Numbered from the stretch's first letter, positions 43,425 through 52,806 are shown. The stretch: 64,000 bases of DNA from Streptomyces stelliscabiei (GCF_014873495.1 NZ_JADBGF010000001.1:558001-622000); one strand, 5' to 3'. Numbers and translations are program-made. Notes: generated by a model not told the origin, from the letters alone.

Positions 43425-43784
43425 ATGAACATCACCTATTGGACCGTCGCGGGACTGCTCGCGCTCTTCTACTTCTACGCGGGCACGATGAAGCTGATCC
43501 GCAGCCGCGATCAACTCCGCCCGATGATGGCCTGGGTCGACCGCACGCCGCTGCCCGTCGTAAGAACGCTGGGGGCGGTCGAATTGCTCGGCGCGACCGG
43601 ACTGATCCTGCCGCCGCTGACCGGCATAGCTCCTTCGCTGGCGCCGGCCGCGGCCATCGGCTTCGTTCTTCTGCAGACAGGTGCGGTCGCCGTCCACCTG
43701 GCCGGCCAAGACCGCCGGATCGCCCTCAACCTCGGACTCATCGCCACCGCGGCCGTGACCGTCTGGCTGGCCGTCGTGCTGTGA
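43425..43784 (+). CDS. DoxX-like membrane protein
   Basis: 119 residues with four predicted membrane helices. The first contains LLALFYFYAGTMKL, the DoxX_2-like opening, and the third block LGAVELLGATGLILPPLTG is typical. Roles in the family are loosely tied to redox and thiol homeostasis. It stands alone between the cupin gene and the TetR pseudogene. Confidence 0.82.
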   Translation: MNITYWTVAGLLALFYFYAGTMKLIRSRDQLRPMMAWVDRTPLPVVRTLGAVELLGATGLILPPLTGIAPSLAPAAAIGFVLLQTGAVAVHLAGQDRRIALNLGLIATAAVTVWLAVVL

Positions 43785-44073
43785 CCGAGCGGTCACCTGG
43801 ATGCACCGGACGGCCAGGCGCCACACGGCCACTGTTGTGAGGACGCCACGGGGCGGATGCGGCACCACGGCCCGGGAGCAGGCGAGTTGAGGGCCTCCTG
43901 GGCACCCGCGATTCGTTGTGGAAACGCGGCGAACAGGTCGACACCGGGGCCTGTGATGACGTGCCTGGCTCCCTCGGCGTAGTCCCGAAGCACTCCCCCA
44001 GCGCCCAGCCGAGATGCGAGACGGGGTTCATCGCGCACCTCCGGCGCCTGATTCATGCCGAATCGTCAGCCAT

Positions 44074-44651
44074 TCAGCTTTTCTTGCGCACGCCTGCCGT
44101 GTCGAGCAGGGTGACCACTGTGGGAGCGACGAGTCCCGTGACGGTGTCGGCTCCGATCCCCGCGCGGGCGCTGGCGCCGTCGAAGACCAGGATGAGCCGC
44201 AGGGCCAGCAGGCCGGGATCGCTCGCGCCGCCCTGTTCGGCCTCGGCTCGGAAAACGGCCGTCAGTTTCGCCTTGATCCGGTGTGCCACTCGGCTCGCGG
44301 CGTGACCCTGGTCCTTCAGCTCGATCTGCACAGCCAGGTACGGGCAGCCCTGGAAGCCGGGCGCGCCCGCCTGCGCCTCCATCTGCCGGAAGACGTGCAG
44401 GATCCGCTCGCGGGGGAGCGGTCGTCATCCGCCGCGGGCAGGAGCGCGGCCACGAAAGCGGCATTGCGCTCCTTCAGGCTCGCCGCCAGCAGTTCGTCCT
44501 TGCTCTAGAACAGCCGGTACATGGAGCGCTTGGACACTCCCGCCGCCTTGCACAGCGCGTCGACGCCGATACTGACGCCTTCTTGGTAGGTGAGCGTGGC
44601 CGCTGCCTCCAGCAACCGCTCTCTGGAACCTGGCTTCACTTCGGTGGTCAT
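44074..44651 (-). pseudogene. TetR-family repressor with nonsense and frameshift mutations
   Basis: From ATG 44651 the sequence reads a normal TetR helix-turn-helix (SRERLLEAAATLTYQEGVSIGVDALCKAAGVSKRSMYRLF). An in-frame TAG follows (44507-44505) where SKDELLAASL should continue; a CAG-to-TAG change would explain it. Further on, a run of five C (complement of 44412-44416) has lost or gained a base, and the C-terminal domain continues in another frame (MEAQAGAPGFQGCPYLAVQIELKDQGH to the end). It is dead unless the stop is read through. Its predicted operator remains intact upstream. Confidence 0.85.
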
Positions 44652-44680
44652 AAGGTGAGGTCAACTCGAATCGAATGCCA

Positions 44681-44700
44681 TGGAAACCGATCGGTTTCCA
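44681..44700. promoter_or_regulatory. 20-bp perfect palindrome, TetR operator (copy 1)
   Basis: TGGAAACCGA-TCGGTTTCCA lies 30 bases upstream of the TetR pseudogene start. The same core recurs at 46207-46220 upstream of the membrane-protein gene. Confidence 0.8.
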
Positions 44701-44749
44701 GCTGTCGCCGAGAGCACGCCGCCGCGTCCCGACCGATACGGAAGCCGTT

Positions 44750-46057
44750 CTATTGCGCCGGGGTGACGTTTTGCTCGGGCTCGGGCTCGACGGGGGCGGG
44801 GATGCGGTGCAGTCCCTTGCGGTCGTACCAGCCAGTCACACCGAAGCCGAACACCACGGCCGCCACGAGCCCGACCGCCATCATGACCCAGCCCCGGGTC
44901 AGTCCCGCGTCGCCCTGCGCGTCGTAGTAGAGGATCGCGCGGATACCGTCGGCGATCTGCCGCAGCGGCTCGAACTCCGCGAGGAAGCGGTAGAAGCCGG
45001 GCAGCGCCTGAATCGGCGTGGTGGCGTTGGCCGTCGGCACCGCCATCCCGATGAAGACCAGCGTGGCCACCAGCATGCCGGGCGTGCCGAACACCGCCAG
45101 GAGGGCGAGCGCGCCGATCCCGGAGACGGCGATGGCGCACACCGAGTACAGCCACAGCAGCGGCAGGTGGGAGGCGTCCATGCCCATGATGCCGACCGCG
45201 CCCGCCATGACCAGGGTGCCCATCAGCAGGGAGAGGCCGGTCATGAGGGTGCTGCTGATGGCCAGGGTCTGGACCCGGGTCGCCCGGATCAGCGGGCGGT
45301 GCAGACGCAGCGGACCCATGTCGTTGTGGGTGTAGCCGAGGGCGTGGTCGACCTGGCCGCTGATGACGTTGGCGGAGAGCATGCCGACGACCACCAGGGC
45401 GAGCGCGTAGTAGAACGCCGTCATGCCCAGGCCGCTGTGCGCGTCGAGCGGGTGACCGTCCCTCACCGTGACGGCAGCCGGGTCGGCCAGCAGAAGGCGC
45501 GCCGCGGCGGGCAGCTTCGCCGCCTCGTCACCGGCCTGTGCGGTCAGTTCCCCACCCAGATGGAGTGAGGCGTTCTCGGCCGCCCGGGTCGTCGCCGTCC
45601 GGGCCAGAGCGGAGCCCATGCTGCCGGCGGACTGGTTCGTCACCACCGTCAGCGTCGGACGGACCGGCGTTTCGGTGGCGGCGGTGCCGCTCAGGGCGGT
45701 GACGGAGGACGTGAAGCCGGAGGGGACGACGAGCGCGCCGTACAGCTTGCCCTTGCCGAGCGCTTCCGCCATCTCCTTCTCGTCCATCACCTTCCACTCG
45801 ATCTTGCCCGCTCCCGCGGTGGTCTTCCGGATCGACTCGGTGACCTGCTCTCCCAGGTTCACCCGCCGACCCTCGACCGAGTCCCCCTTGTCGGCGTTGA
45901 CCAGACCGACCGGCAGCCTGGTCATGTGGCCGACCGGGTCGATGTTGGCGCCGACATAGAACACCGCGAACAGCAGCGCGAGGACGCCCGTGATCACGCC
46001 GTTGGCGATCCACAGAGGCCCTGCGCGCAGCACGCGGAAGGGGTGAATTCCATTCAT
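44750..46057 (-). CDS. YhgE/Pip-like ABC-2-type membrane protein
   Basis: 435 residues. One N-terminal membrane helix (GVITGVLALLFAVFYVGANIDP) is followed by a large extracytoplasmic domain with LPVGLVNADKGDSVEGRRVNLG, a YhgE/Pip hallmark. Five C-terminal helices follow. This fold occurs in proteins that export lipids or small molecules or serve as phage or secretion receptors. It is encoded next to a TetR gene and downstream of a copy of its operator, so it was normally repressed. With the repressor broken, constitutive expression is expected. Confidence 0.85.
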   Translation of the reverse strand: MNGIHPFRVLRAGPLWIANGVITGVLALLFAVFYVGANIDPVGHMTRLPVGLVNADKGDSVEGRRVNLGEQVTESIRKTTAGAGKIEWKVMDEKEMAEALGKGKLYGALVVPSGFTSSVTALSGTAATETPVRPTLTVVTNQSAGSMGSALARTATTRAAENASLHLGGELTAQAGDEAAKLPAAARLLLADPAAVTVRDGHPLDAHSGLGMTAFYYALALVVVGMLSANVISGQVDHALGYTHNDMGPLRLHRPLIRATRVQTLAISSTLMTGLSLLMGTLVMAGAVGIMGMDASHLPLLWLYSVCAIAVSGIGALALLAVFGTPGMLVATLVFIGMAVPTANATTPIQALPGFYRFLAEFEPLRQIADGIRAILYYDAQGDAGLTRGWVMMAVGLVAAVVFGFGVTGWYDRKGLHRIPAPVEPEPEQNVTPAQ

Positions 46058-46202
46058 GACTTACTCCGGCCTGGACAACGGCTACATCGGGAGGGGACCG
46101 GACGGCACTATCGCAGACCGGAACTTTCTGCATCAAAACCCTGCGGCACGGGTTGCGACGACCTGGCGGGGGTGAGCCCTCGAAGCCGGCCGGTTTCCGT
46201 CA

Positions 46203-46223
46203 TGGTAAACCGATCGGTTTCCA
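46203..46223. promoter_or_regulatory. TetR operator (copy 2) upstream of the YhgE/Pip-like gene
   Basis: The core AAACCGATCGGTTT (46207-46220) is identical to copy 1, with one inserted base in the left flank. It is about 150 bases upstream of the gene start. The remainder of 46058-46514 shows no gene. Confidence 0.75.
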
Positions 46224-46514
46224 AATCCAAGTCGAGAGACCTCGCTCGGCGGGATCTCTGCGTTCCACAACGCCTGAAACGCCCAGCCAGCGACATGGGC
46301 GGCGTTCCAGGCGTTCCCTTCTGACGTTCGAGCCTTGCTGAGCGCCGACCCCTGATCCACGATCGCGTCGCAGGTCGGGCCGTGGCTGGGCTGGGGCGGT
46401 CGCGGGGCAAGCCACACGGGCCGACCGCGCCGACCCGCCCACGGACCGAGCGCCGAACCGGCGGCACGTGGCGCCTCGGGAAGCAACAACCGGACAACCG
46501 CTAGAGGAGAAGAA

Positions 46515-47098
46515 ATGCCACTACAAGAGCGGTTCAGCAAGCGGTCGAAGGCGGTGGCCGTGGTGGGGGCCACGGCCACCGCGTTCGTCGTCGCGGGACC
46601 CGCACCCGCTGCGTACGCGGGCCCCGAGTGCGGAAATGTCGGATGCTCATCGACGGTGAATGACAGCGGCGTCGGAGCCGTGGCCTACTTCAACCGGTGC
46701 AGGAGCTGGGATCTCACCGGCGCCTCGACGACTACCGAGCCGACGTGCAGCAGCGGTGGGGCCACTCAGAAGACAGAGTGGCCCAGCCCGGGCGAGCACA
46801 CCCCGTGGACCAGGACTGGGACGCTTTCCGAGTCGACGCCGGGTGGTGCTACAGGGTGTCGTTCGACATCCCCGGACCGATCAACGACGACGAGACGTAC
46901 GACCGGAGGGGCAAGTCTGCGCTCTACGTCAAAGTCGGGGACGAGGCCAACGCCCACATCGTGCGGCAGAGCTCCAGCAGCTGCCAGCCCGGCCTTGCCG
47001 CCCGCTCCGGACGTCAGCCGCGGCCGAAGTCCTTCGTTCTGACGAAGCGGCGGTTCGTCTTCGACGGGCCGTCCTTCGTTCCGTGCAGGATCCAGTAA
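46515..47098 (+). pseudogene. Small secreted protein, frameshifted
   Basis: ATG 46515 has a strong AGGAG site. A signal peptide (SKRSKAVAVVGATATAFVVAGPAPAAYA) is followed by a Cys-containing mature start (GPECGNVGCSSTVNDSG). Around 46800-46815 the protein-like sequence jumps to another frame: DWDAFRVDAGWCYRVSFDIPGP and SALYVKVGDEANAHIVRQSS, running to a stop that overlaps the convergent gene. Either one base is missing or this is a sequencing error. The function is unknown. Confidence 0.55.
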
Positions 47099-48462
47099 CC
47101 AGCGTCCTTGCGGGGATTGTTGAAGCCGAACGTGCCGATGAGCAGCTCGTCGCGGCCATCGGTGTCGAGGTCGGCGAGGTACAGGTCCCAGCCGAAGAAG
47201 TCGCGGTCTCCCTCGTGCTGTGGGAAACCGCCGATCCCGATCGCGTACCGGTCGATCATGACGGTACGGGACGCGCTGAGTCCGTCATCGCCGCCGGTCA
47301 CCACTGTCACCTGGCCGATGCGGCGATCGTCGCCCGAGGACTGTGTGGCGATGTCGTCGCGCCCGTCGCCGTCGACATCGCCGACGGCGAGGGCGCCGAC
47401 GAGGTCCAGTGTGCCGAGCCCGGTTTCGGTCCTGCCCCGGCCGGGTCCCTTGCCGCTGCCGTAGACGGCAACGGCTTGCCTGTAGCCCTGCCGGGCGAGG
47501 ATGTCGGCACAGCCGTCACCGTCGAAATCCCCCGCCGCCACGGGGATGGCGCCGTCGCCCAGGCCGGGAGCCTGGGCCGTGATGCCCGGTACGGCCCCGG
47601 CGAGCTTCAGTCCTCGTGCCGTACCCCGGTGGAGCACGGCGTCGACGACGTCTTTCGGCATGCCGTCCTCAAGGCGAACGTCTTCCTCGTCGTATGCGGC
47701 CTTGGTCGCCAGATCGTCCCGGCCGTCACCGTCGAAGTCGCCCACGACCGCGTGCGCCATGTACGCCCAGCCCCCTTGGCCCACATCGGCACTCCATGTC
47801 CTGCGGGGCACCCCGCCCTCGCGGCTGAGCGGGCCGTACAGGACAGCGGCGGGCTGGGGCGTGTCGTCGTACTCGCTGCCGGGCTCCGCGAGGGTCAGCA
47901 GGTCGAGGGCGCCGTCGCCGTCGAAGTCTCCCGCAGCGATGGCCCGCAGGACGTCGGCCGGGAGCTTGGTGGCACCCATGGGGCCGTCCGGGCCACCCCA
48001 GACGATGCGCTGGTCGGGCGTGAACTTCCCGTTGGGGTGGCTCAGCCGGTTGCGCACGACGACGTCGGCGTAACCGTCGTCATCAAGATCCGCGGTGAAC
48101 TGAGCCGAGCGGTCGTACTCGATCGGCGCGCTGGTGACCTGCGGGTCCGGCTTGGCGTAGCGCTCCGCGAGGCGGAAGGCCTTTCCCGGCTTCGTGCCAC
48201 CGGAGGCGGCCAGGGCGACGAAGCGGTTGTTGTGCCAGTCGCCCCCTGACTTCGGCTCCTTGTACCAGCCGTTGACGACCTCGTCGCCGTACCCGTCGCC
48301 GTTCACGTCGTCCCGATTGACCTCGCCGTCGTCCCGCTGGGTGAGGGAAGGGGGCGGCAGTGGCGTCGGCTTCCCGCCACCGTCCGAGCAGCCCGTGACC
48401 AGCAGGGTGCTCAGACAGAGGCACACCACAACGACGGCAGGACAGCGAGGGCGCAGGCGCAT
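47014..48462 (-). CDS. FG-GAP/VCBS-repeat lipoprotein
   Basis: 482 residues from ATG 48462 with GGAGG upstream. The lipobox LLVTGC follows a hydrophobic stretch. The mature protein has about six FG-GAP-type calcium-binding units of the form Asp-x-Asp/Asn-Gly-Asp-Gly (DVNGDGYGD, DFDGDGALD, DFDGDGRDD, DFDGDGCAD, DVDGDGRDD, DLDTDGRDE), building an integrin-alpha-like propeller on the outer membrane face. It is common in Streptomyces. The role is unknown, possibly adhesion or wall-associated binding. Confidence 0.88.
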   Translation of the reverse strand: MRLRPRCPAVVVVCLCLSTLLVTGCSDGGGKPTPLPPPSLTQRDDGEVNRDDVNGDGYGDEVVNGWYKEPKSGGDWHNNRFVALAASGGTKPGKAFRLAERYAKPDPQVTSAPIEYDRSAQFTADLDDDGYADVVVRNRLSHPNGKFTPDQRIVWGGPDGPMGATKLPADVLRAIAAGDFDGDGALDLLTLAEPGSEYDDTPQPAAVLYGPLSREGGVPRRTWSADVGQGGWAYMAHAVVGDFDGDGRDDLATKAAYDEEDVRLEDGMPKDVVDAVLHRGTARGLKLAGAVPGITAQAPGLGDGAIPVAAGDFDGDGCADILARQGYRQAVAVYGSGKGPGRGRTETGLGTLDLVGALAVGDVDGDGRDDIATQSSGDDRRIGQVTVVTGGDDGLSASRTVMIDRYAIGIGGFPQHEGDRDFFGWDLYLADLDTDGRDELLIGTFGFNNPRKDAGYWILHGTKDGPSKTNRRFVRTKDFGRG

Positions 48463-48601
48463 GGTGCAAGCCTCCAAGACGCAGCTCACGGCCTCGTAAC
48501 GACCGGATCAGGGTCGGATTCCGGTCAGCGTCCCGGATGCCTCTCGCCGCCGTGCTACTGGGCACCGTCGGCAACGGCGCTACTACGACGGAGGCAAGGC
48601 A

Positions 48602-49399
48602 CTAACGGCGGCGGGATGTGCTCTCGTCCGACGAGGACGATGCGTCAAGAATGGTTTCGACCTCGGGTGTGGCCCGCCTTGCCCTGCCCGACCGGACGCG
48701 CCTCTCGTGCTGGGCACCGCCGATTCGTCCCTGCGGGTAGTCATTGAGGAACTCCGGGGCTTCGTGGGACGGGTTCGCCTGCCGCCTGAGCGCGCTGCGG
48801 ATGTGCTTGATCGCTCCCGGCTCGCGAACCGCCTCGGCGTTGGCGATTCCCATGAGCATCGCCGCTGCCCGGCACTGTTCGTCACTCAGACCGGCGATAT
48901 CCTCCTCGCTCAACTCCCGCCCCTTCAGCGCTTCGACGAGGGGGAGGAACTGCTCGGCGTCGAGAGTGGGGATCAGGCCGGTGAACTGGTTCTCTTCCTC
49001 GCGGACGTAGCGGTCGTCGCCCTGGGTTCCCGGATACTGCTTCTTGTTGGAGCTGATGTACGGAGCCCCGCCGCGCCCGGGGCGCTCGTTGTACGGCCCG
49101 AACGCCGTCTCGTGACTGGTGAAGCTCTCTGCCTGCTGCGCACCGCCACGTCCGGTGTCCCGCGCGGCCCAACGTTCCCGGCGAGCGTTGGCCTTGTCAC
49201 GATCCGCGTCGGTGACCCTCTGCACATACGCGGTGGCGGCTGCGTTCCCGGCCATGCGCTGCACGGCTCGGACGGACGACGGCGTGACCTGACGGTTTCC
49301 CAAGAAGCGCGCCGCATCGGCGCTCTGGACTGCTGAGGTCCGACGGGGCAGAGGCTTTCCTTCCCGGTCGCCACTCTCTTTCTTCCGGTCGAGACCCAT
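48602..49399 (-). CDS. Hypothetical protein with QR-AGN-A-type motif
   Basis: 265 residues, ATG 49399, no signal peptide; strongly polar with charged ends. Near the N-terminus SSVRAVQRMAGNAAATAYVQR matches the Gln-Arg-x-x-Gly-Asn-x-Ala...Gln-Arg motif that in actinobacteria often occurs at the start of DUF4157 and other proteins encoded with contractile injection systems. No metallopeptidase HExxH motif is visible. A central segment (EEDIAGLSDEQCRAAAMLMGIANAE) is helical. I cannot name the function; cargo-like or structural roles are possible. Confidence 0.55.
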   Translation of the reverse strand: MGLDRKKESGDREGKPLPRRTSAVQSADAARFLGNRQVTPSSVRAVQRMAGNAAATAYVQRVTDADRDKANARRERWAARDTGRGGAQQAESFTSHETAFGPYNERPGRGGAPYISSNKKQYPGTQGDDRYVREEENQFTGLIPTLDAEQFLPLVEALKGRELSEEDIAGLSDEQCRAAAMLMGIANAEAVREPGAIKHIRSALRRQANPSHEAPEFLNDYPQGRIGGAQHERRVRSGRARRATPEVETILDASSSSDESTSRRR

Positions 49400-49754
49400 G
49401 ACGCCGCCGCTCCCTGTAGTGGGGTCGGGAGCAGGGCACAGCACCCGGCCCCGAACCGTTCTGCCAGTCGTCTTCGACGGTAGGCGTACGGGAGGCGTCC
49501 GTACATGTCCATGAGGGCAGTTCTCCGCTCACGCGGGCACAACTGGCGCGCGCCGACGCGGTGGTGGAGTTGCGTGTGGCCACCGACTTCATGGGCGCCG
49601 CACGGGGGCAGGACAGCTGCGATCCCCGGCCTCGGACACTCCCCGGGGCGACCGGGGCCCCACCCACGGGGACGCGGAAGCGGATGCCGGCGCGACTCCC
49701 GGCCCATGCCCACCGACCCGTTCCCGGGGAGGTCGGCAGCGATCGCCGCCGTAG
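49400..49754. other. Intergenic region upstream of the two-component system
   Basis: About 355 bases between divergent genes. No gene is supported. It must hold promoters for the hypothetical protein (-) and the histidine kinase (+), but no clear elements are seen. Confidence 0.5.
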
Positions 49755-51065
49755 GTGCGTAGGGTGACGCGGATGCGAATAGGTGTGTCCTCCGGCCGTG
49801 CCGGTCACCGCAGTTGGCCGGGGCGGATCCTGGTCTCGGCGCTGGCGCTGTTGTTCCTCTTCTCCGTCTTCGAGGACGTACGGGGGCGGATCGTCTTCGA
49901 CCCGGCCTTGGACATGGAGGCCTTCGTCGGGGACTGGGTGCCGGTCTGCTCCGGAGCCCTGGCAGGGGCGATGGCCGTACTGGCCTCGGTGTGCGACTCC
50001 CGATGGGTCCCGCGGGCCGCGCTGGTGGCCTGCTTCACGACCTTCGTGGCCACGGTGGCGTACCACCTGCTGCCGGTGAACATGGTGACCAGCGAGAGCA
50101 GCGGCAGCGAACTCATGGGCCTGCTGGTCCTCCTCGCCGTGGCGGTGCGCCGCTGCACGCCCCGGTGGGCCCCGGTGGTCGTGGCGGCCGTGGGCATCAG
50201 CGTGTTCTCCGTCCCGGTGCTGCGGGACTCGGATCCCGGCGACTTCTCCGACAGCACTGTGCTGGAACTGGCCCTGGCCTTCGTCTGCGGCCTGGTACTG
50301 CGCCTCTACGACGTCCAACAGGAACGCACCGGACAACTGGTCCGGCAGGAGGAACGGCTCGCGCTCGCCCGCGACCTGCATGACACCGTGGCCCATCAGG
50401 TGACCGCGATCGTGGTGCAGCTGCAGGCCCTGCGCCATGTCACCGGCCGGGGCACCCCCGACCCGCGGATGCTGAACGAGATGCTGGAGGCCGTCGAGCA
50501 CGCGGGCGGCGAGGCGCTGACGTCGATGCGGCGTCTGGTCGGTTCGATGCGCGGTGACGGGGCCCCGCGGCATGCGGAGAACCTCGGCGAGGTGCTGACC
50601 CGCATCGTGGACGAGGCACGGGCGACGGGACTGCCGATCCGGCTGGACCTCGGACCGGAGCCGCCGATGGACGTCCCCGCGGAAGTCACCGGCGGGCTGA
50701 GTCGCGTCCTGCAGGAAGCTCTGACCAACGCCCAGCGCTATGCGCGTGGCGCGCGGTCGGTCGACGTGTCCGCCCGGGTCGCGGCACGCCACGCCGAACT
50801 GGTCGTCGAGGACGACGGACACGGCTCACCGTCCGGCCCCCGCGGCAGCCTCGGGCGGCTCGGCGGCGGCTTCGGCATCATGGGCATGCGGGAGCGCATC
50901 GAGCTGCTCGGCGGTGTCTTCGAGGCGGGGCACCGACCCGAAGGCGGGTGGCGTGTCCATGCCTCCGTACCGCTGCACCCCGACGAGGCCGCACGGAACG
51001 CCCGTGCACGCGGACGGCACGCCGTACGCTCCGGGTTGCGGCTACGGGAGGGCAGGACGGCATGA
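49755..51065 (+). CDS. Two-component sensor histidine kinase (HisKA_3 / NarL type)
   Basis: 436 residues if started at GTG 49755; GTG 49764 and ATG 49773 are alternatives. Four to five N-terminal membrane helices (about 25-180) form the sensor. The dimerisation/phosphoacceptor helix is RLALARDLHDTVAHQVTAI with His209 as the phosphorylated residue. The ATPase domain has VLQEALTNAQRYA (N box), VVEDDGHG and GFGIMGMRERIELLGG. The response regulator ATG overlaps its TGA, so the two form one operon. The ligand is unknown; the downstream ABC exporter suggests membrane or cell-envelope stress. Confidence 0.92.
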   Translation: MRRVTRMRIGVSSGRAGHRSWPGRILVSALALLFLFSVFEDVRGRIVFDPALDMEAFVGDWVPVCSGALAGAMAVLASVCDSRWVPRAALVACFTTFVATVAYHLLPVNMVTSESSGSELMGLLVLLAVAVRRCTPRWAPVVVAAVGISVFSVPVLRDSDPGDFSDSTVLELALAFVCGLVLRLYDVQQERTGQLVRQEERLALARDLHDTVAHQVTAIVVQLQALRHVTGRGTPDPRMLNEMLEAVEHAGGEALTSMRRLVGSMRGDGAPRHAENLGEVLTRIVDEARATGLPIRLDLGPEPPMDVPAEVTGGLSRVLQEALTNAQRYARGARSVDVSARVAARHAELVVEDDGHGSPSGPRGSLGRLGGGFGIMGMRERIELLGGVFEAGHRPEGGWRVHASVPLHPDEAARNARARGRHAVRSGLRLREGRTA

Positions 51066-51712
51066 CCCTACGCATCCTGGTCGCGGACGATCAGTATCTG
51101 GTGCGGGCCGGGTTCCGCATGGTGCTGTCGGCCGAGTCCGACATGGAGGTGGTGGCCGAGGCCGCCGACGGGGCCTCGGCCCTGGCCCTGGCCCGCGAGA
51201 CGAGGCCGGACGTGTGTCTCGTGGACATCCGGATGCCTCCGCCCGACGGACTGGAGGTCACCCGCCAACTGGCCGGCGGCGGTCGTCCCGGAGCGCCGAA
51301 GGTGGTCGTGGTCACCACCTTCGACCTCGACGAATATGTGTATACGGCGCTGTCGAACGGGGCGTCGGGCTTCCTTCTCAAGGACGCCGGGCCCGCTCTG
51401 CTGACCGAGGCCGTCCGGGCGGCCGCCCGCGGGGACGCCATGATCGCCCCGCAGATCACCCTCCGTCTGCTGCAGCACTTCACCAAGGCGCGGCGACGCG
51501 GCGCGTCCGAGCCGGCCGAACCGCTGACCGACCGCGAGGAGGAGGTCGTCCAGGGCATCGCCCGCGGACTGACCAACCCGGAGATCGCCGCCGAGCTGTA
51601 CATCGCTCCCAGCACCGTCAAGACGCATCTGGGGTCGGTCCAGGCGAAGTTGGGCCTGCGCAACAGGGTCGAGGTCGCGGCCTGGGCCTTCCGCTCGGGA
51701 CGCGCCGAATAG
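51062..51712 (+). CDS. NarL/FixJ-family response regulator
   Basis: 216 residues. The receiver domain has acidic residues in LVADDQ, phosphoacceptor Asp55 (LVDIRMP), the conserved Thr in VVTTFD and Lys in FLLKDAG. The C-terminal LuxR-type helix-turn-helix runs LTDREEEVVQGIARGLTNPEIAAELYIAPSTVKTHLGSVQAKLGLRNRVEVAAWAF. It is phosphorylated by the upstream kinase and probably activates the ABC exporter genes that follow. Confidence 0.94.
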   Translation: MTLRILVADDQYLVRAGFRMVLSAESDMEVVAEAADGASALALARETRPDVCLVDIRMPPPDGLEVTRQLAGGGRPGAPKVVVVTTFDLDEYVYTALSNGASGFLLKDAGPALLTEAVRAAARGDAMIAPQITLRLLQHFTKARRRGASEPAEPLTDREEEVVQGIARGLTNPEIAAELYIAPSTVKTHLGSVQAKLGLRNRVEVAAWAFRSGRAE

Positions 51713-51738
51713 CGTTCGCGCCGTAGGAACCGGCAATC

Positions 51739-51754
51739 TCCCCCGATCGGGGGA
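51739..51754. promoter_or_regulatory. Perfect 16-bp palindrome upstream of the ABC exporter
   Basis: TCCCCCGA-TCGGGGGA lies 27 bases after the response regulator stop and about 130 bases upstream of the ATPase start. It is a likely binding site for the response regulator, or part of a terminator for the two-component operon. Confidence 0.5.
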
Positions 51755-51881
51755 TGCGGTGCCGGATGTTCGGGGGATCCGCCGACGGGCGCCCGAGCGG
51801 GAGGCTCATGGAGGTCGCCGTCAGCGGCGACCCCCTCTGCCACGAGGGGTCATCCACGTCGAGCGTCCACCGGGGATCGCC

Positions 51882-52649
51882 ATGCACGCACACCTGCCCC
51901 CTTCCGCCCCGGAGAGCTACGCGGCCCGGGCCACCGACCTGACGAAGGTGTACGGCACGGGCGACACCCGTGTGGTGGCCCTCGACGCGGTCACGGTCGG
52001 CTTCGTCCGGAGCCGCTTCACCGCGATCATGGGCCCCTCCGGATCGGGGAAGTCCACCCTGATGCACTGTATGGCCGGTCTCGACTCGTTGTCCTTCGGG
52101 TCGGTCCGCCTCGGCGACACGGAACTCGCCTCCCTGAACGACCGTCAGCTCACCCGGCTGCGCCGCGACCGCATCGGCTTCGTGTTCCAGGCGTTCAACC
52201 TCCTGCCCACCCTGAGCGCCTTGGAGAACATCACCCTCCCCATGGACATCGCGGGCCGCAAGCCCGAACGGGCCTGGCTGGAGGGCGTCATCCAGACCGT
52301 CGGCCTGGCCGACCGGCTCGACCACCGGCCCGGCCAGCTCTCCGGCGGCCAGCAGCAGCGCGTCGCCGTCGCCCGCGCGCTGGCCGCGCGGCCCGACATC
52401 GTCTTCGCCGACGAGCCCACCGGCAACCTGGACTCCCGCAGCGGGGCCGAGATCCTCGAATTCCTGCGCGGCTCCACGAGCGCCCTGGGCCAGACCGTCG
52501 TCATGGTCACCCACGACCCCGCCGCCGCCTCCTACGCGGACCGCGTGGTCTTCCTCGCCGACGGGCGCATCGTCGACGAACTCCACGCGCCCACCGCCGA
52601 GGCCGTTCTGGAGCGCATGGGACGCCTGACACCCGCGCACCCGGTCTGA
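51882..52649 (+). CDS. ABC transporter ATP-binding protein (MacB/LolD type)
   Basis: 255 residues. Walker A GPSGSGKST (51-59), Q-loop FVFQAFNLLPTLSALEN, signature LSGGQQQRVAVARAL, Walker B with FADEPTGNLDS, and the His-loop VTHD. All motifs match the MacB/LolD class that pairs with FtsX-like permeases. It powers mechanotransmission or export of peptides, antibiotics or lipids, with the permease encoded downstream. Confidence 0.94.
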   Translation: MHAHLPPSAPESYAARATDLTKVYGTGDTRVVALDAVTVGFVRSRFTAIMGPSGSGKSTLMHCMAGLDSLSFGSVRLGDTELASLNDRQLTRLRRDRIGFVFQAFNLLPTLSALENITLPMDIAGRKPERAWLEGVIQTVGLADRLDHRPGQLSGGQQQRVAVARALAARPDIVFADEPTGNLDSRSGAEILEFLRGSTSALGQTVVMVTHDPAAASYADRVVFLADGRIVDELHAPTAEAVLERMGRLTPAHPV

Positions 52650-52806
52650 CGCTGACGCAACGCCACGCCTGCCGTCGGCCCACCGCTCCTGCCGTCGACA
52701 TACCGGACCTGCCGTCGGCTCACCGCGCCTGACGCGCGTACGCCCCGCGCCCGACGCGCCTCCCGCTCCCCGAGCACCCCTCACCGGCATCCCTGGAAGG
52801 CCGCCC

